Origin: Streptomyces sp. NBC_00414
GTDB lineage: Bacteria; Actinomycetota; Actinomycetes; Streptomycetales; Streptomycetaceae
Length of the DNA stretch: 64,000 nucleotides
Reading direction: 5' to 3'
NCBI RefSeq assembly: GCF_036038375.1
Contig: NZ_CP107935.1
Coordinates: forward strand, 2,542,001-2,606,000
Shown here one piece after another: positions 20,521 to 28,723 of this stretch (positions are counted from its first letter, which is position 1; each line of letters starts with the position of its first letter). The position numbers and the translations under genes are program-made. Below the pieces are notes generated by a model that saw nothing but the letters and a program-made list of their open reading frames with translations, searched no databases and was not told the origin of the DNA.

Positions 20521-20650
20521 AACGGGGGCGAGGGGGCGCAGCCCCCATGCAGTGACGGGAAGGGTAGGGGCGGCGGGGGCGAAACCGGTCCGTACGAGAG
20601 GGACACGGTCGCTATCCTGGCCTGCACACCCTAGGAAGGGGTTGCAGAAC

Positions 20651-21238
20651 ATGGCCCGTGCCGGACTCACGGCTGAGCGGGTCGTAGCAGCCGCCGCCGA
20701 CCTCGCAGACGAGGTGGGCTTCGACAACATCTCCCTCTCCGCCCTGGCCAGACACTTCGGCGTGAAGGACGCGAGCCTGTACTCCCATGTCAGGAACCTG
20801 CACGACCTGCGAACCAGAATCGCCTTCCTCGCGGGCGGCGAGATGATCGACCGCATCGCCGACGCGGTGGCCGGCCGCGCCGGCAAGGACGCCCTGGCCG
20901 CCTTCGCGGACGCCTACCGGGAGTACGCCCTGGAACACCCCGGCCGCTACGCGGCGACCCAGATCCGCGTCGACCAGAGCCTCGCGGCAACGTCCCCCGC
21001 CTTCGCACGGACCGCCGAGGTCACCTACGGGATGCTGCGCGCGTACGGCCTCGACGAGCCCGACCTCACCGACGCGGTACGCCTGCTGCGCAGCACCTTC
21101 CACGGCTACTGCGCCCTGGAGGCCACCGACGCCTTCGGAGCCTCCCGCGACGTACGGACATCCTGGACCCGAGCCATCGAAGCCCTCCACATCACGCTGC
21201 GGCACTGGCCCACCGCAGTCGAGGGCACGCCGTCATGA
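20651..21238 (+). CDS. TetR-family transcriptional regulator
   Basis: A 195-residue regulator. The N-terminal helix-turn-helix is typical (VVAAAADLADEVGFDNISLS, then LARHFGVKDASLYSHVRNL), and the rest is the ligand-binding C-terminal domain of the WHG type (FHGYCALEATDAF). It overlaps the following kinase gene by 4 bases (ATGA), so the two are made together; the kinase may act in the pathway it senses. A GGAAGG-type site precedes the ATG. Ligand unknown. Confidence 0.95.
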   Translation: MARAGLTAERVVAAAADLADEVGFDNISLSALARHFGVKDASLYSHVRNLHDLRTRIAFLAGGEMIDRIADAVAGRAGKDALAAFADAYREYALEHPGRYAATQIRVDQSLAATSPAFARTAEVTYGMLRAYGLDEPDLTDAVRLLRSTFHGYCALEATDAFGASRDVRTSWTRAIEALHITLRHWPTAVEGTPS

Positions 21239-21816
21239 CGACGATCTCGACGCTCGCCGCCGCAGCCGACGCCCGCAGCCGCGACGGGTTCGCCCTCGTC
21301 GCGGTCGACGGAATGGGGGGCGCCGGGAAATCGACCCTGGCCGCGGCCCTTGCCGAGGCTCACGGCGCCGCCGTTGTGCATGGCGACGACTTCTACCGCC
21401 CCATGGACGCGCAGGAGCGCGCCGGGCTGGATCCCGCGCAGGGCTACCAGCGCTATTTCGACTGGCAGCGGCTGCGTGACGAGGTGCTCGCCCCGCTCGC
21501 CGCCGGCCGCGGGGCCGCCTACCGGCGCTACGACTGGAGTACCGGGGAACTGGCGCCGGACGAGATCCACACCGTCTCCCGCTCGGGCCTGGTCGTCGTC
21601 GAGGGTGTCTACACCGCCCGGCCCGAACTCGCCGACCACTACGACCTGTTGGTCTACGTCGACACCCCGCACGCGGAATCCATGCGCCGACTCCGGGAGC
21701 GCGGTCACGATCACGGGCCGATCGACTGGGAGTCCCGCTGGCGCCTGGCCGAGGAGCACTACGTGGCCACGACCCGCCCTCGGGAACGGGCCCACCTCGT
21801 GGTCCCCGGCCATTGA
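21235..21816 (+). CDS. Uridine kinase-like P-loop ATPase
   Basis: A 193-residue cytoplasmic P-loop kinase. Walker A is DGMGGAGKST near residues 25-34; HGDDFYRPMD is the substrate-binding DDFY motif of the uridine kinase/phosphoribulokinase group; a lid-like R-x6-R (RRLRERGHDHG) follows, with a beta-strand SRSGLVVVEGVYT. It should phosphorylate a nucleoside or small hydroxyl compound, but the sequence does not identify which. It is coupled by ATGA overlap to the TetR regulator. Confidence 0.88.
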   Translation: MTTISTLAAAADARSRDGFALVAVDGMGGAGKSTLAAALAEAHGAAVVHGDDFYRPMDAQERAGLDPAQGYQRYFDWQRLRDEVLAPLAAGRGAAYRRYDWSTGELAPDEIHTVSRSGLVVVEGVYTARPELADHYDLLVYVDTPHAESMRRLRERGHDHGPIDWESRWRLAEEHYVATTRPRERAHLVVPGH

Positions 21817-21851
21817 ACGCCCGACACCCGAGGACTTGAGGAGGCGTACCG

Positions 21852-22271
21852 ATGAGAGCCGCACTTCCGACCGGCAGGGCCGCAGCCGTGTGGACGCTGC
21901 TGTCGGCGGTCCTGGTCGGCCTGTCCGTCGCCTGCACCTCGTCGAGCGACAGCGGCGGCGAGTCCGCGTCGTCCTGCGCGTACCTGGCCGAGTACCGGAA
22001 CCGCACCTACTCGGGCGCGGAAGCCGACGGTTTCACCCTCGGGGACAAGCTCGGTACCGCCACCCTTCCGCCGTGCGACGACACCCCGAACGACGACAGC
22101 GACGGTGAAGCGGCGGCCTCGACGACCGCCCATGCGATCGAGGGAGTGGATCCCGGCATCGCCATCGCGTTGGAACAGGCACCTGACGACGTCATCTTCG
22201 TCAACCTCGACTCCCCCACGAAGCTGCCCGAGATCAAGAAGATGATCCGGTCCCAAGCGGCCCGGGGGTGA
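21852..22271 (+). CDS. Small lipoprotein, DUF6281-like
   Basis: A 139-residue secreted lipoprotein: basic start, hydrophobic segment and lipobox GLSVAC (Cys at about residue 28), then a Ser/Gly-rich linker and a small domain beginning SSCAYLAEYRNRTYSGA. The end, IFVNLDSPTKLPEIKKMI, is predicted helical. I recognise the layout from streptomycete DUF6281-type lipoproteins of unknown role, at moderate certainty. GAGGAGG lies 7 bases before the ATG. Confidence 0.8.
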   Translation: MRAALPTGRAAAVWTLLSAVLVGLSVACTSSSDSGGESASSCAYLAEYRNRTYSGAEADGFTLGDKLGTATLPPCDDTPNDDSDGEAAASTTAHAIEGVDPGIAIALEQAPDDVIFVNLDSPTKLPEIKKMIRSQAARG

Positions 22272-22399
22272 GGGGACGCGGAGGCTGCTCGGCCGCTCTC
22301 TTCCTCCGCGCCACCCCACCGAGCGACACACGTCCCGCGAACCACTTAGACTGAAAGCTTCGCCGGTATCACGTGCCGCCCCGGGGGAGGAAGCGGACC

Positions 22400-23782
22400 T
22401 TGTCCCAACCGCAGCTCCGACGCGGCCCGTTGAGACCGGACCCCGAGCCGCACATACCGCACGGGCCGCGCCCCGCACGCCTGGTCCGCTGGCTGGGCGG
22501 ACTCGGCGCCGCGGCGGCGGGCTACGCGGTGTTCCAGTCCCTGGTGGGCGTCCTGCCGGACAACATCGGTGGCCAGTCCGCGCGTTACAGCATCGCCGTG
22601 GTGAGCGGGCTCGGCACGGCCCTCGCGGCCTGGCTCTCGGCGGCGCTTCTCCGGGCCCGGCACGAGGACAACTCGCCAGTTGTGACAGGCCAGTTGACCG
22701 CATCCGGTACGGGCCTGTCGGGTCCCGGGCCACTCACCGACGTCTTCTCCACCGCGTACGGCACGCTCTCCGAACAGATCTGCGTGGTCGACGACCCCGT
22801 ACGCGGGCGCCTCACCGGCTGGCCGCACTCCCTCGGCGAGAGCGGCCCCGGCCGGCCCACCTCCGTGGGCACCGCGTACGGCCTGCACATCATGCTCGAC
22901 CTGGGGATGCCCGAAGGGCGGGTCGGCGCGGGCGACCTGATCGACACGCTGTGGCGGCTGCGCCTGCCGGACGGCGGCTGGTCGGCGCGTTCGCAGGGCT
23001 CCCAGGCCCGCCCGGAGGTGACCGCCCTGGTGCTGGGCGCGCTGGCCAGGGCCGGCGCCTCCAGGGAGCGGCTCGCCGCGGAGGTGGCGCTCTGCGAGGC
23101 CGGCTTCACCCACGAACTCGACCGCACAGGGCGCGAGTTGACCCACGTACTGACGACCGTGCTGCGCGGCCTGCTGCGCGCGGCGCCCGACTCGGCGGCG
23201 CTGCCGCTGTTGCGTGACGCGCTCGTCGAGGGCGCGGTCACCGATCCGCGCCGTCTGCACCACCGCTGCTGGGGGTACCGGCTCGCCCCCCTCCACGGAC
23301 CGCCGTCGCCGCTGCACACGGCCCAGGCAGTGGTCGCCCTGGACCGCGCGGCCCGCGTCCTGGGCAGCGAGAGCGCCAACGCGTCCGCCGCCCGCGAGGA
23401 CGGCGTGCGCTGGCTGCTGGCCTGCCCGGACGCCCCGCACGACGCCTGCCTGGACCTGTCCAACCTCCGCGAGGACGTGCGCAGGCCGCGCACCGACGAC
23501 CCGTCCCGCCACGAGGTCCTGAACGTCCGGCACTTCACGGCCTCCTGGATCGTCCGGGCCCTGCTCACCCCCGGCGCCCGCGACATCGCGCGCGAGGACG
23601 GCGTCGAGGAGGGGTGGCGCGAGCGGCTGAACGGCGCGGCGAGCGCCGTGTGGGCCGGGCAGACCGACGGCATATGGACCTGGGAGCGCGACGACGCCGG
23701 CGAGCTGCGCCGCCCCATGTGGATGACCTACCAGGGTCTTTCGGCACTGCGGGCGCATGCCGTATGGATGTACCAACCGTAG
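22400..23782 (+). CDS. Two-helix membrane protein with alpha-toroid (squalene cyclase/prenyltransferase-like) domain
   Basis: A 460-residue protein. I prefer the TTG start because GGGGGAGG lies 9 bases upstream; an in-frame GTG 27 bases earlier lacks such a site. Two membrane helices near residues 30-57 and 65-88 anchor it. The rest is helical repeats with QW-like motifs, LPDGGWSARSQGSQARPEVT and TDGIWTWERDDAGELRRPMW, characteristic of terpenoid-cyclase/prenyltransferase toroids. I do not see the DxDD cyclase motif, so cyclisation is doubtful. The cupin gene follows 36 bases on. The role is unknown; an effector or sensor role in a defence-like set is possible. Confidence 0.75.
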   Translation: MSQPQLRRGPLRPDPEPHIPHGPRPARLVRWLGGLGAAAAGYAVFQSLVGVLPDNIGGQSARYSIAVVSGLGTALAAWLSAALLRARHEDNSPVVTGQLTASGTGLSGPGPLTDVFSTAYGTLSEQICVVDDPVRGRLTGWPHSLGESGPGRPTSVGTAYGLHIMLDLGMPEGRVGAGDLIDTLWRLRLPDGGWSARSQGSQARPEVTALVLGALARAGASRERLAAEVALCEAGFTHELDRTGRELTHVLTTVLRGLLRAAPDSAALPLLRDALVEGAVTDPRRLHHRCWGYRLAPLHGPPSPLHTAQAVVALDRAARVLGSESANASAAREDGVRWLLACPDAPHDACLDLSNLREDVRRPRTDDPSRHEVLNVRHFTASWIVRALLTPGARDIAREDGVEEGWRERLNGAASAVWAGQTDGIWTWERDDAGELRRPMWMTYQGLSALRAHAVWMYQP

Positions 23783-23818
23783 ATCCACCAACCGAACGGC
23801 TGAGCCGGAGGAACGTGC

Positions 23819-24586
23819 ATGGGTGGCCGACAGGTCCTGGCGGCGCGGCAACTGCTGGCCGAGTTACTGCACGACGAACTGTCCGAGCACGAGCAGCTGT
23901 CGGCGGCCCGCTCGGTGGTGGCCGAACTCGGCTCCTCCGAGCGCCTGTTGGAGCTGACGGCCGAACTGGCGTCCGGTGAGGGGGATCCGCACGGCTGCGC
24001 CCGGCTCTCGTACCGCCACGTCCTCGGTTTCGACAAGCTCCTGCTCATCGACGACGGCCCCCATCACATGCTGCGCGCCCATCTGTGGCATCCGGGGCGC
24101 GGCGCGATCGGCAAGGAGGACATCCACAACCACCGCTCCCCGCTCGCCTCCTCCGTCGTACGGGGACGCCTGTCGATGGAGTTGTACGCGCCCCGCGGCG
24201 ACGCCCAAGGTGAGGCACGCGGTGACACCCGTGGTGACGGCCCCGGCGGGATCGCGGCGGACCACTACCAGGAGTCCCTGGCGGACGGTTCGGCCGACTG
24301 GCTGCTGGAGCCCACGGGCCCGGCCCGGCTGCGTCTCACCCAGGTCGCGCAGTACGCGGCGGGCAGCACCTACGCCCTGCCCGCGCACACCCTGCACCGG
24401 GCGTGGTGCGACACGACCGAGCCGACGGTGACGCTCTTCCTGGAGACGGGGAACGGCCGGCGGCGGCACACCGACGTGTTCACAGCGGCGGGGCCCCACC
24501 CGGGGGCCGTACCGAAGGTGCCGCTGGACGTGGACGACTACCTGAGCGAACTCGACGCGCTGGCGGAGCTGCTCAGAAGCTCTTGA
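23819..24586 (+). CDS. Cupin-fold protein with in-frame TTA codon
   Basis: A 255-residue cytoplasmic protein. The central part has cupin-like metal ligands: DIHNHRSPLASSVVRGRLSM and, later, LPAHTLHRAWCDT, typical of double-stranded beta-helix dioxygenase-like folds. It also has a short Gly-Asp-rich insert near residue 125-145. A TTA leucine codon occurs at residue 16 (23864-23866), so it should depend on bldA tRNA. GGAGG lies 7 bases before the ATG, and the toroid gene precedes it on the same strand. I infer joint function but not the reaction. Confidence 0.75.
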   Translation: MGGRQVLAARQLLAELLHDELSEHEQLSAARSVVAELGSSERLLELTAELASGEGDPHGCARLSYRHVLGFDKLLLIDDGPHHMLRAHLWHPGRGAIGKEDIHNHRSPLASSVVRGRLSMELYAPRGDAQGEARGDTRGDGPGGIAADHYQESLADGSADWLLEPTGPARLRLTQVAQYAAGSTYALPAHTLHRAWCDTTEPTVTLFLETGNGRRRHTDVFTAAGPHPGAVPKVPLDVDDYLSELDALAELLRSS

Positions 24587-25097
24587 TGTTCGTGGAGCGC
24601 CTGACCTTCGTGGCGCGGCCGACGTTCGTGGGCCGCGTGACCTTCGTGGACGTCGTGACCTCCGTTGAGGTCCTGAGGGCCTGACGCACGATGTCGGCGT
24701 TGTACTCGTCGATGTCGACGGTGTGCAGTTCGTCCGGGCTCAGCCAGCGGTGATCCTGGTCCGGCTCGGGAAGGGTGATGTGCCGGGAGAGCGGCCTGAC
24801 CAGGAAGTTGTCCTGCCAGTTCTTGATCTTCTGCCCGCGGTACTCGCTCATGAAGGACGATTCGCCGACCTTCCGGACGACCTCGCCGAGCAGCCCGGTC
24901 TCCTCCTTGAGCTCCCGCAGCACACCGTCCTCGGCGCTTTCGCCGGGCTCCAGCTTCCCGCAGGGCACGCCCCACACCCGGGGCAGGAACCGCTCGGTCT
25001 CACTGCGGCGGACCAGCAGGACAAGGCCCCTGCGCATCACGACGGCCGCGGCCAGTCGCTTGGTGCCGGTGATGCCGCTACTACCGGGGATGTCCAT
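24573..25097 (-). CDS. Nudix hydrolase with repetitive C-terminal tail
   Basis: A 174-residue Nudix enzyme. The full motif is present: GKLEPGESAEDGVLRELKEE followed by TGL, giving G-x5-E-x7-REL-x-EE-x-G. It should hydrolyse a nucleoside diphosphate linked to a group X. The tail beyond about residue 140 consists of five six-residue units of the form S/P-T-N/K-V-T/G-R, coded by 18-base tandem repeats; this is not part of the Nudix fold. Its 3' end overlaps the convergent cupin gene by 14 bases. I placed the start at the ATG (MDIPGSSG). Confidence 0.9.
   Translation of the reverse strand: MDIPGSSGITGTKRLAAAVVMRRGLVLLVRRSETERFLPRVWGVPCGKLEPGESAEDGVLRELKEETGLLGEVVRKVGESSFMSEYRGQKIKNWQDNFLVRPLSRHITLPEPDQDHRWLSPDELHTVDIDEYNADIVRQALRTSTEVTTSTKVTRPTNVGRATKVRRSTNIKSF
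24585..24674. repeat. Five tandem 18-base repeats encoding Nudix tail
   Basis: Five in-frame copies of a unit close to GACCTTCGTGGCGCGGCC at 24585, 24603, 24621, 24639 and 24657. On the reverse strand they code for the hexapeptide repeats of the Nudix C-terminus. The array begins at the last bases of the cupin stop codon. Confidence 0.85.
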
Positions 25098-25320
25098 GAT
25101 TCCTGGGTCCCTCGCCGGTCGGAGTCCACAGAGTTTCATACCCACGAAAGCATCAACGCTACCAGGAAGCCCCCGGGGCTTGTGTCGAATGTGTGGGTCA
25201 CAGTCACTCGTCCACGGCCACGCGGAGAACATCGGCAGCGCGGAGGACGTCGTCCGCGCAGAGGACATCGCCTCGTAGCGGGATCGCGAGCCCACGCGGA
25301 CGGCCGGTTCCCCAGGGCAT

Positions 25321-25379
25321 GGTCAGGACGGGTCCGCCACGGCGGTCACGGTCAGGGCGGGTCCGCCACGGCGGCGGTG
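25321..25379. repeat. 29-base direct duplication at the WYL gene 3' end
   Basis: GGTCAGGACGGGTCCGCCAC at 25321 is repeated with one change at 25350, a 29-base period. The second copy contains the stop codon and last codons of the WYL regulator, so the 3' end of that gene has been duplicated. The gap between the Nudix and WYL genes has no other feature that I can see. Confidence 0.75.
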
Positions 25380-26314
25380 AGACGCGCCACGAGCGCCGCA
25401 ACCGCGGCACGCAGTTCCTCCCCGCCGTCGACGCGGAAGGCGAACGGCATCCTCGCCAGCCATTCCTGCGCATACATGTCCGGGTTGCGGGTGCTGCCGA
25501 CCAGCACGCATCCGTCCCTCAAGGGCTCAAGGCGCCCCATGGGCGGCCGGATCCACGGGGTCACCTCGGCCAGGGGGGCATCGAACACCACACGGGTGGA
25601 GAACTCCCATCCGAGGCCCAGGTTCTCCTCAAGCACCGCTACCGGGTCGAGGCCCTTGGGTGGCTCGAACCCGTGCCCGGTCGGCCGGACCGCGCGGACC
25701 CGGTCGACCCGGTAGGTGCGGATCGCGTCCGCGCGATGGGAGTGGCACAGCAAGTACCAGCGCCCGTGGCGGACGACGACGGACCAGGGATCCACCTCCG
25801 CCTCCCACTCGTTGCCGGCCTCGCTGCGGTACGTGAGCACCACGCGGCGCCGGGCCGCGATGGCGTCGACGAGTTCGCTGGTGACGGCCGGATCGGGGTG
25901 GGCCGCGTACGGATCCGCCGCGGCCGACGCGTACTCCCGCAGCATCGCCGCCTGTTGACCGACGCTCTCCGGAAGCGCCTTGACGACCTTGCCCAGGGCG
26001 GTGCCGATCAGGTCGTCGGTGTCGGCCGCGGCCGGCTGGCCGCTGAGTACCGCCATCACCAGGCCGAGGGCCTCGGACTGCGTGAAGTGCACAGGCGGCA
26101 GCCTCGTCCCGCGCCCCAGCCGGTACCCGCCGTGCGGCCCCCGGGCCGACTCCACGGGGATGCCGGCCTCCCGGAGGATCCCGACGTACCGCCGTGCGGC
26201 CCGCTCCGTGACGCCCAGCCGCACGGCGAGTTCGCCGGCTGTCGTACCGGGGCGGGTCCGGAGGATCTCCAGGGCGCGCAGCGCCCGCGCGGTGGGGCTG
26301 AGATCGTTCGGCAC
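25352..26314 (-). CDS. WYL-domain transcriptional regulator (YafY-type)
   Basis: A 320-residue regulator. An N-terminal HTH_11-like winged helix covers the first 65 residues (ALRALEILRTRPGTTAGELA, then AARRYVGILREAGIPVES). A WYL domain lies at about 140-210 (VVLTYRS, then VVRHGRWYLLCHSHRADAIR). A WCX-type C-terminal extension follows. WYL domains commonly bind nucleic acid or nucleotide-like ligands. The gene is divergent from an alpha/beta-hydrolase, with an imperfect 28-base palindrome between them; that is the probable operator. It likely controls the hydrolase. Confidence 0.94.
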   Translation of the reverse strand: MPNDLSPTARALRALEILRTRPGTTAGELAVRLGVTERAARRYVGILREAGIPVESARGPHGGYRLGRGTRLPPVHFTQSEALGLVMAVLSGQPAAADTDDLIGTALGKVVKALPESVGQQAAMLREYASAAADPYAAHPDPAVTSELVDAIAARRRVVLTYRSEAGNEWEAEVDPWSVVVRHGRWYLLCHSHRADAIRTYRVDRVRAVRPTGHGFEPPKGLDPVAVLEENLGLGWEFSTRVVFDAPLAEVTPWIRPPMGRLEPLRDGCVLVGSTRNPDMYAQEWLARMPFAFRVDGGEELRAAVAALVARLTAAVADPP

Positions 26315-26383
26315 GGGAGCAGGCTAATCCGCTCCGCCGAGCTCCGCAGTCGAAGGACTTCCCCCGGGGCGCTTGGACAGTCA

Positions 26384-26411
26384 CCGGATGAATCGGCAGT
26401 GAATCGTCCGG
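26384..26411. promoter_or_regulatory. Imperfect palindrome in the WYL/hydrolase divergent promoter
   Basis: CCGGATGAATC and GAATCGTCCGG are inverted with 9 of 11 matches around six bases. The palindrome lies 70 bases upstream of the WYL ATG and 49 bases upstream of the hydrolase ATG; TTGGAC a few bases to its left could be a -35 element. Confidence 0.55.
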
Positions 26412-26459
26412 ATCTCCTCCTACGGTGGCATCCACGCAGTTGGAGAAGGGGAACTGACC

Positions 26460-27146
26460 ATGGACATTCTGCTCATCGGCGGCCTGTGGCTGAACGGATC
26501 CGTGTGGGGCCGTGTCGCGTCCGCGCTGGAGCCGCTCGGCCATCGCCCCGTGCCGCTCACCCTCCCGGGCCAGGGGGACGGCTCCGGGTCCGCCACGCTC
26601 GACGACCAGTTGGCGACGGTGCTCGCCGCGGTGGACGCGGCGCCCGGCAAACCCATGGTGGTGGGGCACTCCGCCGCCTGCACACTGGCCTGGCTGGCTG
26701 CCGACCGGCGGCCGGAGCGGCTGGCGAAGGTCGCCCTCATCGGTGGTTTCCCGACCGCCCACGGTCAGCCGTACGCCGACTTCTTCGAGGTGATCGACGG
26801 CTTCATGCCCTTCCCCGGCTGGGGCCCGTTCGAGGGGCCGGACGCCGCCGACCTCGACGACGGGGCCAGGCGAGAGTTCGCGGATGCCGCGATTCCCGTG
26901 CCAGCGGGCGTGGCCGAGGGAGTGGTGCGGCTGACGGACGAACGGCGGTTCGACGTTCCGGTCGTGGTCGTGTGTCCGGAGTTCACGCCCGCACAAGCGC
27001 GGGAATGCATCGCCGACGGCGACGTCCCGGAGCTCGCCCGGGCCAAGCATGTCGACTTCGCCGATATCGACTCGGGCCACTGGCCCATGGTCACGCGGCC
27101 TGACGAACTGGCCCGGATCCTGGCCGCGGCGGCCAACCCGGCCTGA
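26460..27146 (+). CDS. Alpha/beta-hydrolase
   Basis: A 228-residue cytoplasmic hydrolase with the nucleophile elbow VVGHSAACTLAWL (Ser about residue 70) and a catalytic His in DSGHWPMVTRPDELAR near the end. The catalytic Asp is probably in VVVCPEFTPAQA or the adjacent loop. The compact size fits the EstX/RutD-like group. It probably cleaves a small ester, or detoxifies a compound. It is divergently transcribed from the WYL regulator, which may sense its substrate. The gene converges with the PEP-mutase-like gene, 7 bases apart. Confidence 0.9.
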   Translation: MDILLIGGLWLNGSVWGRVASALEPLGHRPVPLTLPGQGDGSGSATLDDQLATVLAAVDAAPGKPMVVGHSAACTLAWLAADRRPERLAKVALIGGFPTAHGQPYADFFEVIDGFMPFPGWGPFEGPDAADLDDGARREFADAAIPVPAGVAEGVVRLTDERRFDVPVVVVCPEFTPAQARECIADGDVPELARAKHVDFADIDSGHWPMVTRPDELARILAAAANPA

Positions 27147-27153
27147 CGGGGAA

Positions 27154-27990
27154 TCACCGATTACAGGGGTGGCCCGTGGTCGGTCCAGGCCGACCGGGGC
27201 CACCCGGCCGAACCAGCGCCTGCACCTCGCCGTACGCCGGAGCGGCCCCCTCGACGGGCAGTCCCGCCCTGATCAGGGCGGCCGTCTCCAAGGCCGCTCC
27301 CAGGGCACGCCGGTAGAGGAGGGACCCGAGGCTGACACGGCGAACTCCCAGCTCGGCGAGGGCCGGAACGGTCGGTCCCGTGGGCGAGTAGAGGACATTG
27401 AGGGGTACGTCGAGGGCCTTGACCAGGCCGGCGATCCGGTCCGCGTCGCTCAGTCCGGGGACGAACACCCCGTCGGCGCCCGCCTGTCGGTAGGCGTCGA
27501 GGCGGCGGATCGTCTCGTGTCCCTCGCCGTCGCCCAGCCAGTGGGTGTCCGTGCGGGCGTTGACGAACAGAGCAGGTACGGCGGCCTTCACCGCGGCGAT
27601 CTTCGCCGCGTGGAGTCCGGCGGGGACCAGGGTGCCGTCGGCGCGACCGTCCTCCAGGTTGATGCCGACCGCTCCGACGGCGGCGAGTTCGCGGGCCACC
27701 TCGGCGACCTCGGCCGGGTCGTCGCTGAAACCGTCCTCGGCGTCGACCGAGAGGAGGAAGGGTCCGTTGCCCAGCGCCAGGGCCAGTGCCAGTGACGCGT
27801 CCCGGGTCGCCGCCGAGCCGTCGGGCAGGCCGGCGGCCGCGGCGACCCCCAGGCTGGTCGTGCCGATGGCCGCGAAGCCCTGGGCGGCCAGGGCCGCCGC
27901 CGAGGCGTGGTCCCAGGCGTTGGGGAGCAGCAGCGGGGCGCCCGCGTCGGCGTGGTGGAGTGCGGCGAAAGCGGCGAAGGTGGGGTCCAT
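27154..27990 (-). CDS. Isocitrate lyase/PEP mutase family enzyme
   Basis: A 278-residue TIM-barrel enzyme of the isocitrate lyase/PEP mutase superfamily: PLLLPNAWDHASAAALA at the start, SVDAEDGFSDDP with metal-binding Asp/Glu, GINLEDGRADG, and FVNARTDTHWLGDG. In these families the enzyme cleaves or forms C-C or C-P bonds in 2-oxo acids. Neither the isocitrate lyase KKCGH signature nor the PEP mutase EDKxFPK motif is present, so it is a homologue of unclear substrate. A large inverted repeat lies 15 bases upstream of its ATG. No clear ribosome site is visible, so the message may be leaderless or nearly so. Confidence 0.9.
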   Translation of the reverse strand: MDPTFAAFAALHHADAGAPLLLPNAWDHASAAALAAQGFAAIGTTSLGVAAAAGLPDGSAATRDASLALALALGNGPFLLSVDAEDGFSDDPAEVAEVARELAAVGAVGINLEDGRADGTLVPAGLHAAKIAAVKAAVPALFVNARTDTHWLGDGEGHETIRRLDAYRQAGADGVFVPGLSDADRIAGLVKALDVPLNVLYSPTGPTVPALAELGVRRVSLGSLLYRRALGAALETAALIRAGLPVEGAAPAYGEVQALVRPGGPGRPGPTTGHPCNR

Positions 27991-28005
27991 ACCGCAACGC
28001 TAGGT

Positions 28006-28039
28006 CCGGAACGCTTCGGCCCGCGCCGAAGCGTTCCGG
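28006..28039. promoter_or_regulatory. Perfect 15-base-arm inverted repeat upstream of PEP-mutase-like gene
   Basis: CCGGAACGCTTCGGC and GCCGAAGCGTTCCGG are exact complements around CCGC. The element ends 15 bases before the ATG of the gene at 27990, so it overlaps the promoter or the transcript start. An operator or a 5' hairpin is likely. Confidence 0.7.
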
Positions 28040-28082
28040 CCGTCTCTCTCCCCCGCGCAACCACCCTCTCCCCCGACCCCTT

Positions 28083-28107
28083 GGTCCCCGGAGCGAGCCC
28101 GGGGACC
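28083..28107. terminator. Hairpin terminator after DUF1062 gene
   Basis: GGTCCCCGG and CCGGGGACC pair across 7 bases, directly downstream of the DUF1062 stop (28118, reverse strand). It would end that transcript. Confidence 0.65.
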
Positions 28108-28117
28108 GAGGGAGGGC

Positions 28118-28723
28118 TCAGCGCTTGAGGGTGAAGGTGAAGTCGCCGGTGAGCTTGCCGCCCAGCCGCACGGCTGAGACGAGCTTGCCCTCCGTGACCA
28201 GTCTCTCGACCCCGGCCCGCGAAAGACCGCACCCTTCAGCGATCAGCCGTACCGGCCGGACAGGTATCCGCGCCGCGAAACGGACCGAGACGTCGAGGAC
28301 CTCGCGGTCGGGGACGTCGAGGCCTTCGCGGACCGGGTGACCCGGGACGTCGAGCACCTCAGGGTCCAGGGGATCCGATCCGCCGGTGTCGAGGCGCCAG
28401 GCGTCGTCCCAGTCGAGGGCGATGCGACTACGGCGCCGTACGACAGGATGCTGCAGCAACTCGGCTGCCAGATCAGCGTCGTTGGCGTGCAGCCGGTCCA
28501 GCAGTTCAGGTCGTACGTTGCGCACGTTCATCCGCTCCAGGACCGTGAGCTTCGCGGTGTCCCCGCAGGTGACACAGAGCACGAGGAGCCAGGCGTCGAT
28601 GAGCTTGTGGTTGGCGTTGACGCGGAATTTTCCGCTCGCCCGGAAGCGCCCGGACGCGCACGCGTGACAACGGCGGCGGACGAGAGGCAGGCGGGTGGGT
28701 ACGACCACCCAGTTTTCGAGCAC
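28118..28723 (-). CDS. DUF1062 family protein
   Basis: A protein of about 201 residues beginning ENWVVVPTRLPLVRRRCHAC. The sequence RFRASGKFRVNANHKLIDAW with two Cys pairs (CHAC; CVTCG) matches DUF1062, whose Cys pairs probably bind zinc. The C-terminal part, from about RPVRLIAEGCGLSRAGVERL, resembles an S4-like or winged helix. The start is uncertain: a GTG at 28723 fits the domain edge, and an in-frame TTG 36 bases upstream is possible. The function is unknown. The 268 bases upstream to the next gene end hold no gene that I can support. Confidence 0.82.
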   Translation of the reverse strand: MLENWVVVPTRLPLVRRRCHACASGRFRASGKFRVNANHKLIDAWLLVLCVTCGDTAKLTVLERMNVRNVRPELLDRLHANDADLAAELLQHPVVRRRSRIALDWDDAWRLDTGGSDPLDPEVLDVPGHPVREGLDVPDREVLDVSVRFAARIPVRPVRLIAEGCGLSRAGVERLVTEGKLVSAVRLGGKLTGDFTFTLKR

